Assembly (NCBI GenBank): GCA_902809985.1
Contig: CADDXC010000001.1
Coordinates: 1,674,001-1,738,000 of the forward strand
DNA length: 64,000 bases
Reading direction: 5' to 3'
Source: Clostridiaceae bacterium BL-3
GTDB taxonomy: Bacteria; Bacillota; Clostridia; Clostridiales; Clostridiaceae
Positions within the stretch are counted from its first letter, which is position 1. Each line of letters starts with the position of its first letter. A program made the position numbers and the translations under genes. Under the pieces are notes generated by a model. It saw nothing but the letters and a program-made list of their open reading frames with translations, did no database searches and was not told the origin of the DNA. Positions 26,854 to 37,896 of this stretch are shown here, piece after piece.

Positions 26854-27605
26854 ATAAACGTCCTCTTTGATAAATAATACTTAAATATCTTTTCGAAAGC
26901 AAAACTCAGTATTACAACTACAATAGTCCAGGCAAACAGTTCAGGGGTCTCAAGTGTGTTCTTCGAATTCAAAAGATTCAATCCTATGGAGTAATTAGGT
27001 GTACTCAATACCTCTGATGCCACCGAAACTTTCCATCCAATTCCAAGACACATGAGTATACCTGATACAACATAATTTTTTATACTTGGAAGATATATAT
27101 CTTTTAATAAGTATTTTTTCTTAACCCTATACACACTCGCCATTTGAATTAAATTTTTGTCCACCGACTTTATTCCCTGAATTACATTCGTATATACTAT
27201 TGGAAAACATATTAAAATAGCTGTAAAAATAACTACATAGGATGAAGTAAACCAAATTAAAGCTATAATAATTATAGACATAACGGGAGTCGCTTTCATG
27301 GTAATTATAATGGGATCCAGAATTTCCTCTATAAATTTATTCAAACCTGCGGCTACTCCCAGCACAATGCCTACAATTATGGATATTAGGATTCCTGAAA
27401 TCACCCTTATTATGCTATTAAAAACACTTTTCCAGAAATAAATTCCCTTCGCCAGAATAAAAAGTGTTTTTATAACTTCAAAAGGTGATGGCAAAATAAG
27501 GGGATTATTTATAAAAAGAGAGCAGAGCTCCCATATAAACAGCCAAAACAATAGTATGCATGATCTTCTAATTGTCCTTGTCTCCAATGTAATAGAAATT
27601 TTCAT
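26850..27605 (-). CDS. ABC transporter permease (NitT/TauT-like)
   Basis: 251 residues, about six spans, with PLILPSPFEVIKTLF near the start and the EAA-like loop MASVYRVKKKYLLKDIYLPSIKNYVVSG near 160. ATG at 27605 is chosen because AGGAAAGG precedes it and the length fits the family; a further open stretch 5' only mirrors the end of the binding-protein gene, which this start overlaps by 38 bases. Confidence 0.86.
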   Translation of the reverse strand: MKISITLETRTIRRSCILLFWLFIWELCSLFINNPLILPSPFEVIKTLFILAKGIYFWKSVFNSIIRVISGILISIIVGIVLGVAAGLNKFIEEILDPIIITMKATPVMSIIIIALIWFTSSYVVIFTAILICFPIVYTNVIQGIKSVDKNLIQMASVYRVKKKYLLKDIYLPSIKNYVVSGILMCLGIGWKVSVASEVLSTPNYSIGLNLLNSKNTLETPELFAWTIVVVILSFAFEKIFKYYLSKRTFI

Positions 27606-28566
27606 CTGGTACCTTTCCTCCAACAGATTTTGGATCACTGTCATATAAAACTTCATAAAACTTCTGAAGAATTTGTTTTCCATCTTTGGCATTTATAAAT
27701 ACTATATTGCTGCCTGGGATAGCCATTTCAGCCACTTTAGCTTTTGGTATTATGCCATATTTTTCAATAAGCTTTCCTGCCTCTTGCTTATTGGAATTTA
27801 CAAAATTCACAGATTCCTTATATTTATTTAAAAAATTATCTAGATCTTTTCCCCTTTTATCTATAAAAGATTTTCTAAAGACAACAGTACCCATAGCCAA
27901 CTTACTCTGTCCATTGGAGGCCTTATCCCATTCCTTAGTAAGATTTATGGGGACTTGCAAACTACTGTCTTTCATCTTTGTAGTAGTTACAAAAGGCTCC
28001 GGAAGTACTGCCAAATTTACTTTTTTAGATGCCACTGCTGCCGCCAGATCGCTGTGATTCATCTTATAGTCAACAATTACGTCCTTCCCTGGTTCCAGAC
28101 CGTTTTTTCTCAATATGTAGTTCAATATGAATTCAGGAGTAGCACCTTTATCACTTGAATAAATGGTTTTCCCTCTTAAATCCTCTATGCTCTTTACTGT
28201 ACTGCCATTTTCAACAATATATAAGACACCTAAAGTATTTATTCCAACTAGTCTCACTGCACCTTTAGTTTTATTATATAAAATAGAAGCCAAGTTAGAA
28301 GGGACTGCTGCCCCGTCTATCTCTCCATTTATAAGTTTTGATGTTATCTGATCCGGTGAATCATATAAGGTTATGCTGTAATCCTGCTTATCTTCCATAA
28401 GTTTTGCCATTCCCATCCCGGTAGGGCCCTTCAAAGCCGCAATTTTAATTGCCTGTTTTTTAGGCTCAGATGAAGTACTGTCGGATCCATTGGAACAACC
28501 TGCTGCAAATAAAGTTGATACTATAAGTACTAATGCCATAATAAATACACTTATTTTCTTTTTCAT
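27568..28566 (-). CDS. ABC transporter substrate-binding lipoprotein (NMT1/TauA-like)
   Basis: 332 residues beginning MKKKISVFIMALVLIVS with lipobox FAAGC (about residue 24). The mature part has the two-lobed pattern of the NMT1/SsuA group: IKIAALKGPTGMGMAKLMED, DGAAVPSNLASILYNK, DLRGKTIYSSDKGATPEF, and LAVLPEPFVTT. ATG at 28566 follows GGGGGATTTTT. It is first gene of an importer placed directly upstream of the TPP-controlled thiamine operon but with no riboswitch of its own. The ligand is unknown; sulfonates, bicarbonate or pyrimidines are precedents in this group. Confidence 0.87.
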   Translation of the reverse strand: MKKKISVFIMALVLIVSTLFAAGCSNGSDSTSSEPKKQAIKIAALKGPTGMGMAKLMEDKQDYSITLYDSPDQITSKLINGEIDGAAVPSNLASILYNKTKGAVRLVGINTLGVLYIVENGSTVKSIEDLRGKTIYSSDKGATPEFILNYILRKNGLEPGKDVIVDYKMNHSDLAAAVASKKVNLAVLPEPFVTTTKMKDSSLQVPINLTKEWDKASNGQSKLAMGTVVFRKSFIDKRGKDLDNFLNKYKESVNFVNSNKQEAGKLIEKYGIIPKAKVAEMAIPGSNIVFINAKDGKQILQKFYEVLYDSDPKSVGGKVPDENFYYIGDKDN

Positions 28567-29032
28567 AAAAATCCCCCTTAAACAATATAATTTTGTAAAC
28601 ATAGTTACTATTCTTTACTTTATTATAACATTATTTTTAAATTCCAATTACAGTGAAGTGCTAAAATTAAAAATAGAGAATTAAATAACCAGTAAAGGAA
28701 AAATTTGTTGTTGACATAATAATATTATTATATTACAATATGTTTATTAGCAATTCATGGCAGTAAATAGTGATAATATCGTGATGATTTGAAAAACTCT
28801 TAATTTCATAGCTGTAAATTCATATCTTAAACTGGTCTTTCTACTATATACAGAAGACTCAGCAATAGTTATAAATGCTACCTGAAGATACTATTGATGA
28901 ATATTATATGCTTTCCATTAATATATACAATTATATGTGATAATTTAAATTTACTTGATAGATAACATTCTTTATAAAATAAGAGTGTTTATTCAATATA
29001 AGAAATTTAATTAACATAAGGGAGGAATCAAC
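28567..29032. other. Intergenic region with divergent promoters, no gene seen
   Basis: 466 bases between divergent genes. A strong plus-strand promoter lies at 28711-28739; the 290 bases from there to the sugar nucleotidyltransferase show no ORF with a ribosome site and no known riboswitch motif. Confidence 0.5.
28711..28739 (+). promoter_or_regulatory. Sigma-A promoter for the sugar cluster
   Basis: TTGACA (28711-28716, perfect), 17 bases, TACAAT (28734-28739). It implies an unusually long leader of nearly 290 bases. Confidence 0.65.
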
Positions 29033-30094
29033 ATGAAAGCATTACTTTTAGCTGGGGGTAAAGGTACCAGACTAAGACCTCTAACAAACAAGTTGCCAAA
29101 ACCCATGGTTCCAATTATGGGAAAACCGCTTATAGAAAGGGTGATAACAAAGTTAAAGGAAGCTGGAGTAACTGAAGTAGTCCTGAGTACGTGCTACAAA
29201 TCAAATTACATTAAAAATTATTTGGATAATGGTTCAAAATTAGGAATAAAAATAGATTATGTATCTGAGGATATTCCCCTGGGCACAGGCGGTGCCATAA
29301 AAAATTCCGAAAAATTTTTTGACGATACTTTTATAGTTTTAAATTCTGATATAGTAAATAACATATCCTACAGAGAGCTTGTACGATATCATAAAAAAAA
29401 GAAAGCCTCAGTTTCCATAGCTATGACAAAGGTTAAAGATCCTTCTCAATATGGAGTAATAGAATTTGATAAAAATAATTATATAAATGCTTTTAAAGAA
29501 AAACCTAAAGAAGGGGAAACAGATTCAAAATGGATAAATGCTGGAGTCTATGTATTTGAACCAGATGTCTTTAAAGAAATTCCAAAAAACAAAGTGGTTT
29601 CTGTAGAAAAGGACGTTTATCCTCTATTACTTAAAAAACATTACAAAATGGCTGCTTATAAATACAACGACTATTGGATTGACATTGGAACTTTGAAGAA
29701 ATATATACAGGCACATATAGATATACTTCACAGCAGCTGTGAAAAATTTATAAAAACCAATAATATTTCAGATATAAAGAACATAATCTTTAAAAGTAAA
29801 AATGTAAAAATACATCCAAATGCAAAAATAATAGGACCGGTGTTTATTGGCAATAATTCTATTATAGACTCCAATGCCCAAATAGGCCCTTACACCGTTA
29901 TAGGAAACAATTGTCTAATAGACCAAATGAGCACCATAAGTAGAAGTATACTTTGGGATAGAATAAAAATAAACGAGAATGTAAATATAACAAATTCTGT
30001 AATAGGCTCAGATTGCATTATAGACAAATATTGTAACCTTCTCAATACAGCCTATGTTTCAAAGGATTATGATAATAATCTGCTTGCTATATAA
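29033..30094 (+). CDS. Sugar-phosphate nucleotidyltransferase with left-handed beta-helix
   Basis: 353 residues: an N-terminal nucleotidyltransferase (LLLAGGKGTRLRPLTNKLPKP, DYVSEDIPLGTGGA, FIVLNSDIV, WINAGVYVFEPDVF) followed from about 250 by hexapeptide repeats (IHPNAKIIGPVFIGNNSIIDSNAQIGPYTVIGNN). This is the layout of mannose-1-phosphate guanylyl- or glucose-1-phosphate transferases that make NDP-sugars. GGGAGGAATCAAC precedes the ATG. First of three clustered genes, it likely supplies the sugar donor for the next gene. The nucleotide and sugar cannot be told from sequence alone. Confidence 0.9.
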   Translation: MKALLLAGGKGTRLRPLTNKLPKPMVPIMGKPLIERVITKLKEAGVTEVVLSTCYKSNYIKNYLDNGSKLGIKIDYVSEDIPLGTGGAIKNSEKFFDDTFIVLNSDIVNNISYRELVRYHKKKKASVSIAMTKVKDPSQYGVIEFDKNNYINAFKEKPKEGETDSKWINAGVYVFEPDVFKEIPKNKVVSVEKDVYPLLLKKHYKMAAYKYNDYWIDIGTLKKYIQAHIDILHSSCEKFIKTNNISDIKNIIFKSKNVKIHPNAKIIGPVFIGNNSIIDSNAQIGPYTVIGNNCLIDQMSTISRSILWDRIKINENVNITNSVIGSDCIIDKYCNLLNTAYVSKDYDNNLLAI

Positions 30095-30116
30095 GAAAAC
30101 TAAAGAGGTGATACCA

Positions 30117-31277
30117 TTGGATAAAAACATAATTTTTTTAAGTACTTATCCACCCAGGGCATGTGGAATAGCTACTTTTACTGCTGATTTAATTAAAAAT
30201 CTGGGAGATGCATTTCCCTCTAACAATTATAAAATAGCTGCTGTCAATGACGAAAATTATAAATATGGGAATGACATATGGTTTACTGTAAATCAATTTG
30301 ATAGAAAAACCTATATACATCTTGCAAATTTGATAAATAATTCCGATACGAATCTAGTTGTAATAGAACACGAGTATGGAATATACGGTGGAGACTGCGG
30401 GGAGTATTTACTGGATTTTATTAGGGGCTTAAAAATTCCTTTCATAACAACTTTTCACACCATACTGTCAAATCCAAATGAAAAGCAGAGGGAAATACTT
30501 AAAATACTGGGCGGTAAAAGCAAAAAAATTATTACCATGGGAGAAAATTCCATAAAAATTTTAAATCAAGTATATGATATACCGGAAAATAAAATCATAG
30601 TAATACCCCATGGAGTACCGGATATTACTGTAGAAAATAAAGATGTTTTAAAGAGGAGTTTGGGGTATGATGGCAGAAATATCATAAGTACTTTTGGGCT
30701 CTTAAGCTCCGGAAAAGGTATAGAATACGGCATAGAAGCTATAAATCAAGTGGTTAAAACCCATCCTGAAGTGCTTTATCTAATACTTGGTCAGACTCAT
30801 CCTTGTGTAAAAAAAGTTGAGGGAGAAGCTTATAGAAACAAGCTGCAGAATTTAGTTTCAAAATTTCATATAGAGAACAACGTAAAATTTGTTAACAAAT
30901 ATCTTACCAAGAGAGAAATAGTACAGTATTTAACTTTATCAGACATATATATGACACCATATTTGGCAAGTGAGCAGGCCGTAAGTGGTACACTGGCCTA
31001 TGCTGCTGGATATGGAAAAGTAATAGTATCCACTCCCTATAGATATGCAGAGGAAATGTTAAATGACAATAGGGGAATACTTGCAAAATTCAAGAATTCA
31101 ACTTCCCTAGCCCAGGCTATAACATATTTACTAGACAATCCAACAGTCATGAGAAACATGGAAAAAAATATGTCTAACTTAGGTAAAAAAATGAAATGGC
31201 CCTATGTTGCAAAACAATATGAAAATTTATTTTTAAATACAATTAAAGCTAGTAAAATTACAAAACAGGTGGTGTAA
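30117..31277 (+). CDS. Family 4 (GT-B) glycosyltransferase
   Basis: 386 residues from a TTG with GAGGTGAT four bases upstream; an earlier in-frame Met lies inside the previous gene. The N-terminus IIFLSTYPPRACGIATFTADL and the C-terminal GT-B donor site (IISTFGLLSSGKGIEYGIEAI; MTPYLASEQAVSGTLAYAAGYGK with the ExxxxxxxxAxxxG-like pattern) are clear. There is no membrane span, so it acts in the cytoplasm. It sits 22 bases after the nucleotidyltransferase and five before the toroid protein. Product glycan unknown; related three-gene sets exist in bacteria making small mannosides or storage glycans (inference). Confidence 0.88.
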   Translation: MDKNIIFLSTYPPRACGIATFTADLIKNLGDAFPSNNYKIAAVNDENYKYGNDIWFTVNQFDRKTYIHLANLINNSDTNLVVIEHEYGIYGGDCGEYLLDFIRGLKIPFITTFHTILSNPNEKQREILKILGGKSKKIITMGENSIKILNQVYDIPENKIIVIPHGVPDITVENKDVLKRSLGYDGRNIISTFGLLSSGKGIEYGIEAINQVVKTHPEVLYLILGQTHPCVKKVEGEAYRNKLQNLVSKFHIENNVKFVNKYLTKREIVQYLTLSDIYMTPYLASEQAVSGTLAYAAGYGKVIVSTPYRYAEEMLNDNRGILAKFKNSTSLAQAITYLLDNPTVMRNMEKNMSNLGKKMKWPYVAKQYENLFLNTIKASKITKQVV

Positions 31278-31282
31278 ATTAC

Positions 31283-32422
31283 ATGCGTATTTTTGAGGAG
31301 GAACATTCAATACCTATTTTTATAATGACTGATGATACTGGAATTATTCAGCACAGTGTATTTTCAGCGCCAGATCCAAATTCCGGTTATACTACAGATG
31401 ACAACTCGAGAGCTTTAATTGCGGCTGTAATGCTCTATGAAAAATTCAAAAGTAAAAAATATTTAAAATTAATCTTCACATATACTTCCTTTTTATTATA
31501 TGCTCAAAACAAAAAAGGAACTTTTAAAAATTTCATGGATTATAATAGAAACTTCATGGAAGAAGAAGGATCTGAAGACTGCTTTGGAAGATGTTTGTGG
31601 GCACTGGGATATACCTTTAAATCAAAAGGTGTACCAGAATCCATAAAATCTGCAATTTTAACTATGATATATAGGGCGATTCCCAATATATCTTCATTAA
31701 CTCACATGAGAGGAAAAGTTTATTCCCTGCTGGGACTAAATCTTATTTACAAAGCTCTTCTGGAGAAAAAACACTCTTCAATAAGTAACGAGCTTCTAGA
31801 TAAGTATTTGAATGGCATTGAAATTGTAGAGGTCAACAATACCCCAATAAGAAGCACGGACGATCTAATTGATATTTTAAAAAACGAGATAGTAGAAATA
31901 TGTCAATACCTTATGGATAATTTTCAAACTCATTCTGAAAATTCCTGGCATTGGTTCGAGAATAGCTTAACTTACGGAAACGCCATACTTCCCTTGAGTT
32001 TATTAAAAAGCGGAAGCACTTTAAATAACAAGAGCTATTTGGATACAGCAATTGAGTCTTTAAATTTTTTAGAAAAACTCTGTTTTGCAAAAGATTATTT
32101 CAAACCTATTGGCAGCAATACCTGGTTTAAAAAGGGAGATGCAACTCCCTCCGAATTTGACGAACAGCCGCTAGAGGCATGTGGAACATGTATCATGTAT
32201 ACAGAAGCCTATAACATATTCAAAGATCAAAAATATCTGGATAAAGCCTATGCCTGCTATGAATGGTTTCTTGGAAAAAACTCAAGCGGCAAAACTCTGG
32301 TAGATGAATTCACTCATGGAAGCTATGATGGAATAATGAAGAACCATGTAAATTTAAATGAAGGTGCTGAAAGCGTGCTTGCAAAAATAATAACTGAACT
32401 CACTCTGGACATTTTGCAGTAA
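31283..32422 (+). CDS. Six-hairpin (alpha/alpha toroid) glycosidase-like protein
   Basis: 379 residues, mostly helical, with a repeated helical-hairpin pattern such as GYTTDDNSRALIAAVMLYEKF near 30, EDCFGRCLWALGYTFKSK near 95, WHWFENSLTYGNAILPLSLL near 212 and EACGTCIMYTEAYNIF near 297. Conserved TTDDNSRA and the W-W-F-E stretch suggest a carbohydrate-binding cleft. No signal peptide. Its tight linkage to a sugar nucleotidyltransferase and glycosyltransferase suggests a cytoplasmic glycoside hydrolase, phosphorylase or epimerase in one pathway. The exact family is not recognised with confidence. Confidence 0.7.
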   Translation: MRIFEEEHSIPIFIMTDDTGIIQHSVFSAPDPNSGYTTDDNSRALIAAVMLYEKFKSKKYLKLIFTYTSFLLYAQNKKGTFKNFMDYNRNFMEEEGSEDCFGRCLWALGYTFKSKGVPESIKSAILTMIYRAIPNISSLTHMRGKVYSLLGLNLIYKALLEKKHSSISNELLDKYLNGIEIVEVNNTPIRSTDDLIDILKNEIVEICQYLMDNFQTHSENSWHWFENSLTYGNAILPLSLLKSGSTLNNKSYLDTAIESLNFLEKLCFAKDYFKPIGSNTWFKKGDATPSEFDEQPLEACGTCIMYTEAYNIFKDQKYLDKAYACYEWFLGKNSSGKTLVDEFTHGSYDGIMKNHVNLNEGAESVLAKIITELTLDILQ

Positions 32423-32461
32423 TAAGCATTTATTTGTAGTTAATTGACAACATAATCTACA

Positions 32462-32519
32462 AACAAATAACCGCCAGCTTTTGATTTAAAGTATGATCAG
32501 AAGCTGGCGGTTATTTGTT
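32462..32519. terminator. Strong bidirectional terminator
   Basis: Perfect 19-bp inverted repeat 32462-32480 / 32501-32519 between convergent genes, with a few more pairs possible inside the loop. Confidence 0.9.
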
Positions 32520-32538
32520 ATACAATGGCTGTCATTAT

Positions 32539-33630
32539 CTACTTATACACCTTTCCGAGCTCATCAGCAGTAAGTATTGCCGAATAGACATCTTCTTTTG
32601 TAACTTCAAATGGCATATTTCCCATAGTATCATTCTTATCGCAGGAAATCTCCGCCACTTTCATTATATCCTCCTCATTTATTTCATTGATTCCCAGATC
32701 CGCCAAAGTAATTGGAAGCCCGACTTCAACACAGAAATCCATTACCTCTTCTATTTCTTCCATAGGGCTATTTTCTAAAACCAGTTGGACTAAAGTACCA
32801 AAGGCAACTTTTTCTCCATGGTATAGACTATGACACTCTTTGATTGCTGTAAATCCATTGTGAATAGCATGGGCAGCTGCCAAGCCGCTGCTTTCAAATC
32901 CAACTCCACTCAAATAAGTGTTTGCCTCAATTATGTTTTCCAGTGCCTTTGTAGGTACTTTATTTATAACAGATAATTTAGCTTTAAGTCCATCTTCCAA
33001 TAATGTATCATAACACAACCTCGAAAGTGCAAAAGCAGCCTTTGTAGCTTTACCCCCTGCCATAGTAACCGCTCCTGATCTAACGCAGGCTCTGGCTTCA
33101 AAATAAGTTGCCATAGCATCCCCCATTCCTGAAACAAGAAGCCTCACTGGGGCTTTTGCCACTATTGATGAATCTACGAGTACCATATCTGGATTTTTGG
33201 GAAGTACTAGGTATTCACTAAATACACCTTCATCTGTATATATCACAGAAAGCGCACTGCAAGGTGCATCAGTAGCTGCTATAGTTGGAACTATTACAAC
33301 TGGAGTGCCTGAATAATAAGCCACTGCCTTTGCAGTGTCAAATATCTTACCCCCGCCTATTCCAACTACAACATTGCTGTTATTCTGTTTTAATTTTCCC
33401 TGTAGTCTGTCTATCTCATTCTTAGAACACTCTCCATTAAAAGCTTCAAAATACAGCGAACAGTTTTTTCCTTTAAAGCTCTCCTCTATTTTCTCTTTCG
33501 TTCTCTTGATTCCATTTTCACTGGCTATTATAAAAAAGTTATCTCCAAGTTCCTTAACATAGCTAGCTATTCTATTGAGTTCTCCATTTCCCTGTATATA
33601 TTTCCCTGTGGAAATGATAATTCTTGACAT
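32539..33630 (-). CDS. gldA: Glycerol dehydrogenase
   Basis: 363 residues, iron/zinc-type alcohol dehydrogenase fold. It oxidises glycerol to dihydroxyacetone with NAD+. NAD-binding GIGGGKIFDTAKAVA lies near 92; metal ligands are Asp in SGMGDAMATYFEAR near 168 and His in AAHAIHNGFT and CHSLYHGEKVAFG near 250-270. AAAGGGGTGATTAAAA precedes the ATG. It is free-standing, with no dha kinase or glycerol dehydratase nearby. Confidence 0.94.
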   Translation of the reverse strand: MSRIIISTGKYIQGNGELNRIASYVKELGDNFFIIASENGIKRTKEKIEESFKGKNCSLYFEAFNGECSKNEIDRLQGKLKQNNSNVVVGIGGGKIFDTAKAVAYYSGTPVVIVPTIAATDAPCSALSVIYTDEGVFSEYLVLPKNPDMVLVDSSIVAKAPVRLLVSGMGDAMATYFEARACVRSGAVTMAGGKATKAAFALSRLCYDTLLEDGLKAKLSVINKVPTKALENIIEANTYLSGVGFESSGLAAAHAIHNGFTAIKECHSLYHGEKVAFGTLVQLVLENSPMEEIEEVMDFCVEVGLPITLADLGINEINEEDIMKVAEISCDKNDTMGNMPFEVTKEDVYSAILTADELGKVYK

Positions 33631-33764
33631 TTTTAATCACCCCTTTGATTACGGTTATTTTTAACAATCTATATATATTATATACCAAAATATATTTTTA
33701 TAAAATACAGAAATTTTTGACTTTTTCATTTCAATGGATGAATACAAGATCTCAAGACTGCCTG

Positions 33765-34778
33765 CTATTGCACAAATATTTTATTCCTATCGACATAATT
33801 CGAAACTATGCTGTATACAAAATTCGTCATTTTCCTATGATGCATCTCTGAATAAGTACACACACCATCCTGTATCTCAAAAGGATAGGCCAGCAAAAGA
33901 GATCTGGGATTCAACCTTACCATATTTTTAAAATAATTTTTTGAAACCCTGAAAACCCCTATACTCACATCCTGTATTTTATTTGCCGGAATAACCCTAA
34001 AGGTCTCTTCTATACACTTTTTATAATATTTATCCCAATTTTCAACATACAATATGGGGTCAAAACATATTCTAACTCTCCACCCATTATCCAGCGCATT
34101 CTTAGCGGATTTCAACCTTGAATCTAAGTCTGGAGTACCTGCCTCATAGTTCCGAACAATTTCATTAGGCGAAATTGTCCATGCAAGTATCACATTATCC
34201 ATGGGCTTAATATTTTCTATACTTTTAAAATTAGAGCTTTTAGTTCTAACTTCTATTTTTAAATTATCATTTTCCCCAACAAATTTCATCCATTTTTTCA
34301 AAAATCCTGTTATGCCTTCAAGAGCCATCATATCCGTATCATAGGATATACATATATATGCAGGATGTTTCTTTAAAATACAGCTTATCTGATAGAAAAC
34401 ATCCTCTATATTCACAAATACAACTATATTGGCCGAAGAATACATGCCCTGAAGGTAGCAGTATTCACAATTATACACACAATTCATTATGGATGATGTA
34501 TAATAAAAATATTTGTTTCCAAAATCATCACAGACTTTAGCACCTTCATAAATTAAATTTCCATCATTATATGCCAATATCAATTTAGCAGACCTTTTCT
34601 GCACTGAAAAAGTTTGGTTGTGTCTGCAGAAAACATCTTTATAATGCTTTATCCTTATTATCTTTGAATTTTTTAGCTTTGAAAGAATGATTTTAGTATT
34701 TTCATGCTGAAGAACTCTATCTTCTACATAAATATGAGAAAACTTAGATAAATTTAAGTTGTTCTTCCAATTTGTCAA
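33765..34778 (-). CDS. SPL-like radical SAM protein
   Basis: 337 residues from a TTG at 34778 (AGAGGA nine bases upstream), giving the usual SPL-like N-terminus FSHIYVEDRVLQHENT. The radical SAM cluster motif is CVYNCEYC (CxxxCxxC), followed by YLQGMYSS; IEVRTKSSNF, TISPNEIVRNYEAGTPDLDSRLKSAKNALDNGWRVRICFDPI and the C-terminus fit spore photoproduct lyase relatives. At the position aligned by eye with the H-donating Cys of Bacillus SPL (EAACTSD) this protein reads CISYDTD, with Tyr instead of Cys. DNA photolesion repair is therefore uncertain. It overlaps the preceding nucleosidase gene by 35 bases. Confidence 0.8.
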   Translation of the reverse strand: MTNWKNNLNLSKFSHIYVEDRVLQHENTKIILSKLKNSKIIRIKHYKDVFCRHNQTFSVQKRSAKLILAYNDGNLIYEGAKVCDDFGNKYFYYTSSIMNCVYNCEYCYLQGMYSSANIVVFVNIEDVFYQISCILKKHPAYICISYDTDMMALEGITGFLKKWMKFVGENDNLKIEVRTKSSNFKSIENIKPMDNVILAWTISPNEIVRNYEAGTPDLDSRLKSAKNALDNGWRVRICFDPILYVENWDKYYKKCIEETFRVIPANKIQDVSIGVFRVSKNYFKNMVRLNPRSLLLAYPFEIQDGVCTYSEMHHRKMTNFVYSIVSNYVDRNKIFVQ

Positions 34779-35583
34779 AATATATCTTCCTCTCTCCTTT
34801 GTTTTTACAGTAAATCTGGGTAAAAGGCTCAAGGGCAAGTAATAAATTATCATTTCTTATTTTATAGGATTTTGCCAATTTTTTAAGTTTCTGCTGCATA
34901 GACACCGACAAATTGAAATTACATGCAATTTCATTTATATAATTCATGTCGTTTTCATCCAATACATCGCTGGGCTCTGCACACCCACGGGCAATATCAA
35001 GTATCCAGCTGCAAATTTTCTCTAAATTTTCTTCAATCAAACCACTTGTTTTTTTTGACTCCGGTTCACTGTCTCCTAATTGTCCAGACACTATTTTCAA
35101 ACAATAAATCCTATGAGGTGGCAGAAATATAGATACAGATTGAAAAAAAGCAGCTCCTTCTCCTTCTATATCTGCAATATCCCCTTTTAATTCCTCAAAC
35201 CGCTCATTATTTAAAATTCCAGAACAGCTTTCCAGGCATCCTTCCTCAAAAGGGTGCCTAAATATCATATCAGGATAAAAATCTCTATTGGTGCCACTGT
35301 CCACTATCTTATTGCAAAGCACTGTGGCGCCTGTTTTTAAGTTCTTATTTTTACTTGCACACAGTCCTATATTTATAAAAGTATCATACTCAGTTATATC
35401 AAACTTGCCCGCAATATAAGCACAGGCACTGGCTATATTTAAAGCACCTCTTTTACTTATTATAACTGCAATTTCATCATTTTTAAAAACCTGAAATTTT
35501 TTTATAACATTATATTTTTTTAGAGAAAATTTCTTTATGAATGGCTCTGCCTCACAGTACAATGTTGTTGATATAAAAATCAA
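34744..35583 (-). CDS. Nucleoside phosphorylase/MTA-SAH nucleosidase-like protein
   Basis: 279 residues from a TTG at 35583 with GGAGGAAAGAATC upstream. The N-terminal 200 residues follow the PNP/UDP family (FISTTLYCEAEPFIKKF, NIGLCASKNKNLKTGATVLCNKIVDSG, IADIEGEGAAFF with the ribose-binding Glu). A C-terminal extension of about 80 residues is helical (DENDMNYINEIACNF, MQQKLKKLAKSYKI). It overlaps the SPL-like radical SAM gene by 35 bases. An attractive idea is that it cleaves 5'-deoxyadenosine made by its partner (inference from context). Confidence 0.78.
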   Translation of the reverse strand: MIFISTTLYCEAEPFIKKFSLKKYNVIKKFQVFKNDEIAVIISKRGALNIASACAYIAGKFDITEYDTFINIGLCASKNKNLKTGATVLCNKIVDSGTNRDFYPDMIFRHPFEEGCLESCSGILNNERFEELKGDIADIEGEGAAFFQSVSIFLPPHRIYCLKIVSGQLGDSEPESKKTSGLIEENLEKICSWILDIARGCAEPSDVLDENDMNYINEIACNFNLSVSMQQKLKKLAKSYKIRNDNLLLALEPFTQIYCKNKGERKIYFDKLEEQLKFI

Positions 35584-35637
35584 GATTCTTTCCTCCGATC
35601 TTTTATATTTGAGAATATGAGTTCTACAATATATGAT

Positions 35638-35672
35638 AAAAAAGAACCCCAATAAATTCAAGGTTCTTTTTT
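35638..35672 (-). terminator. Terminator after the chemoreceptor gene
   Basis: 11-bp stem 35662-35672 / 35638-35648 ending in T6 on the minus strand. Confidence 0.85.
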
Positions 35673-35695
35673 ACAAAATAAGCTAATTTAATTAT

Positions 35696-37714
<2,019 letters not shown>

Positions 37715-37896
37715 AACTTTTTATCCTCCTCTTTTGTATGCTATTACACATATCTGGAAATTTTTTGAATGAATCAGTCCTATTATAAGGTCTTTTTTGA
37801 TACTTTTTTTTATGCTATTAAATAAATAATTAAAATATTAAAATATTCACGCTAATTATAGCATATTTTATAATAAAATCCAATTTATTCTTCTAT

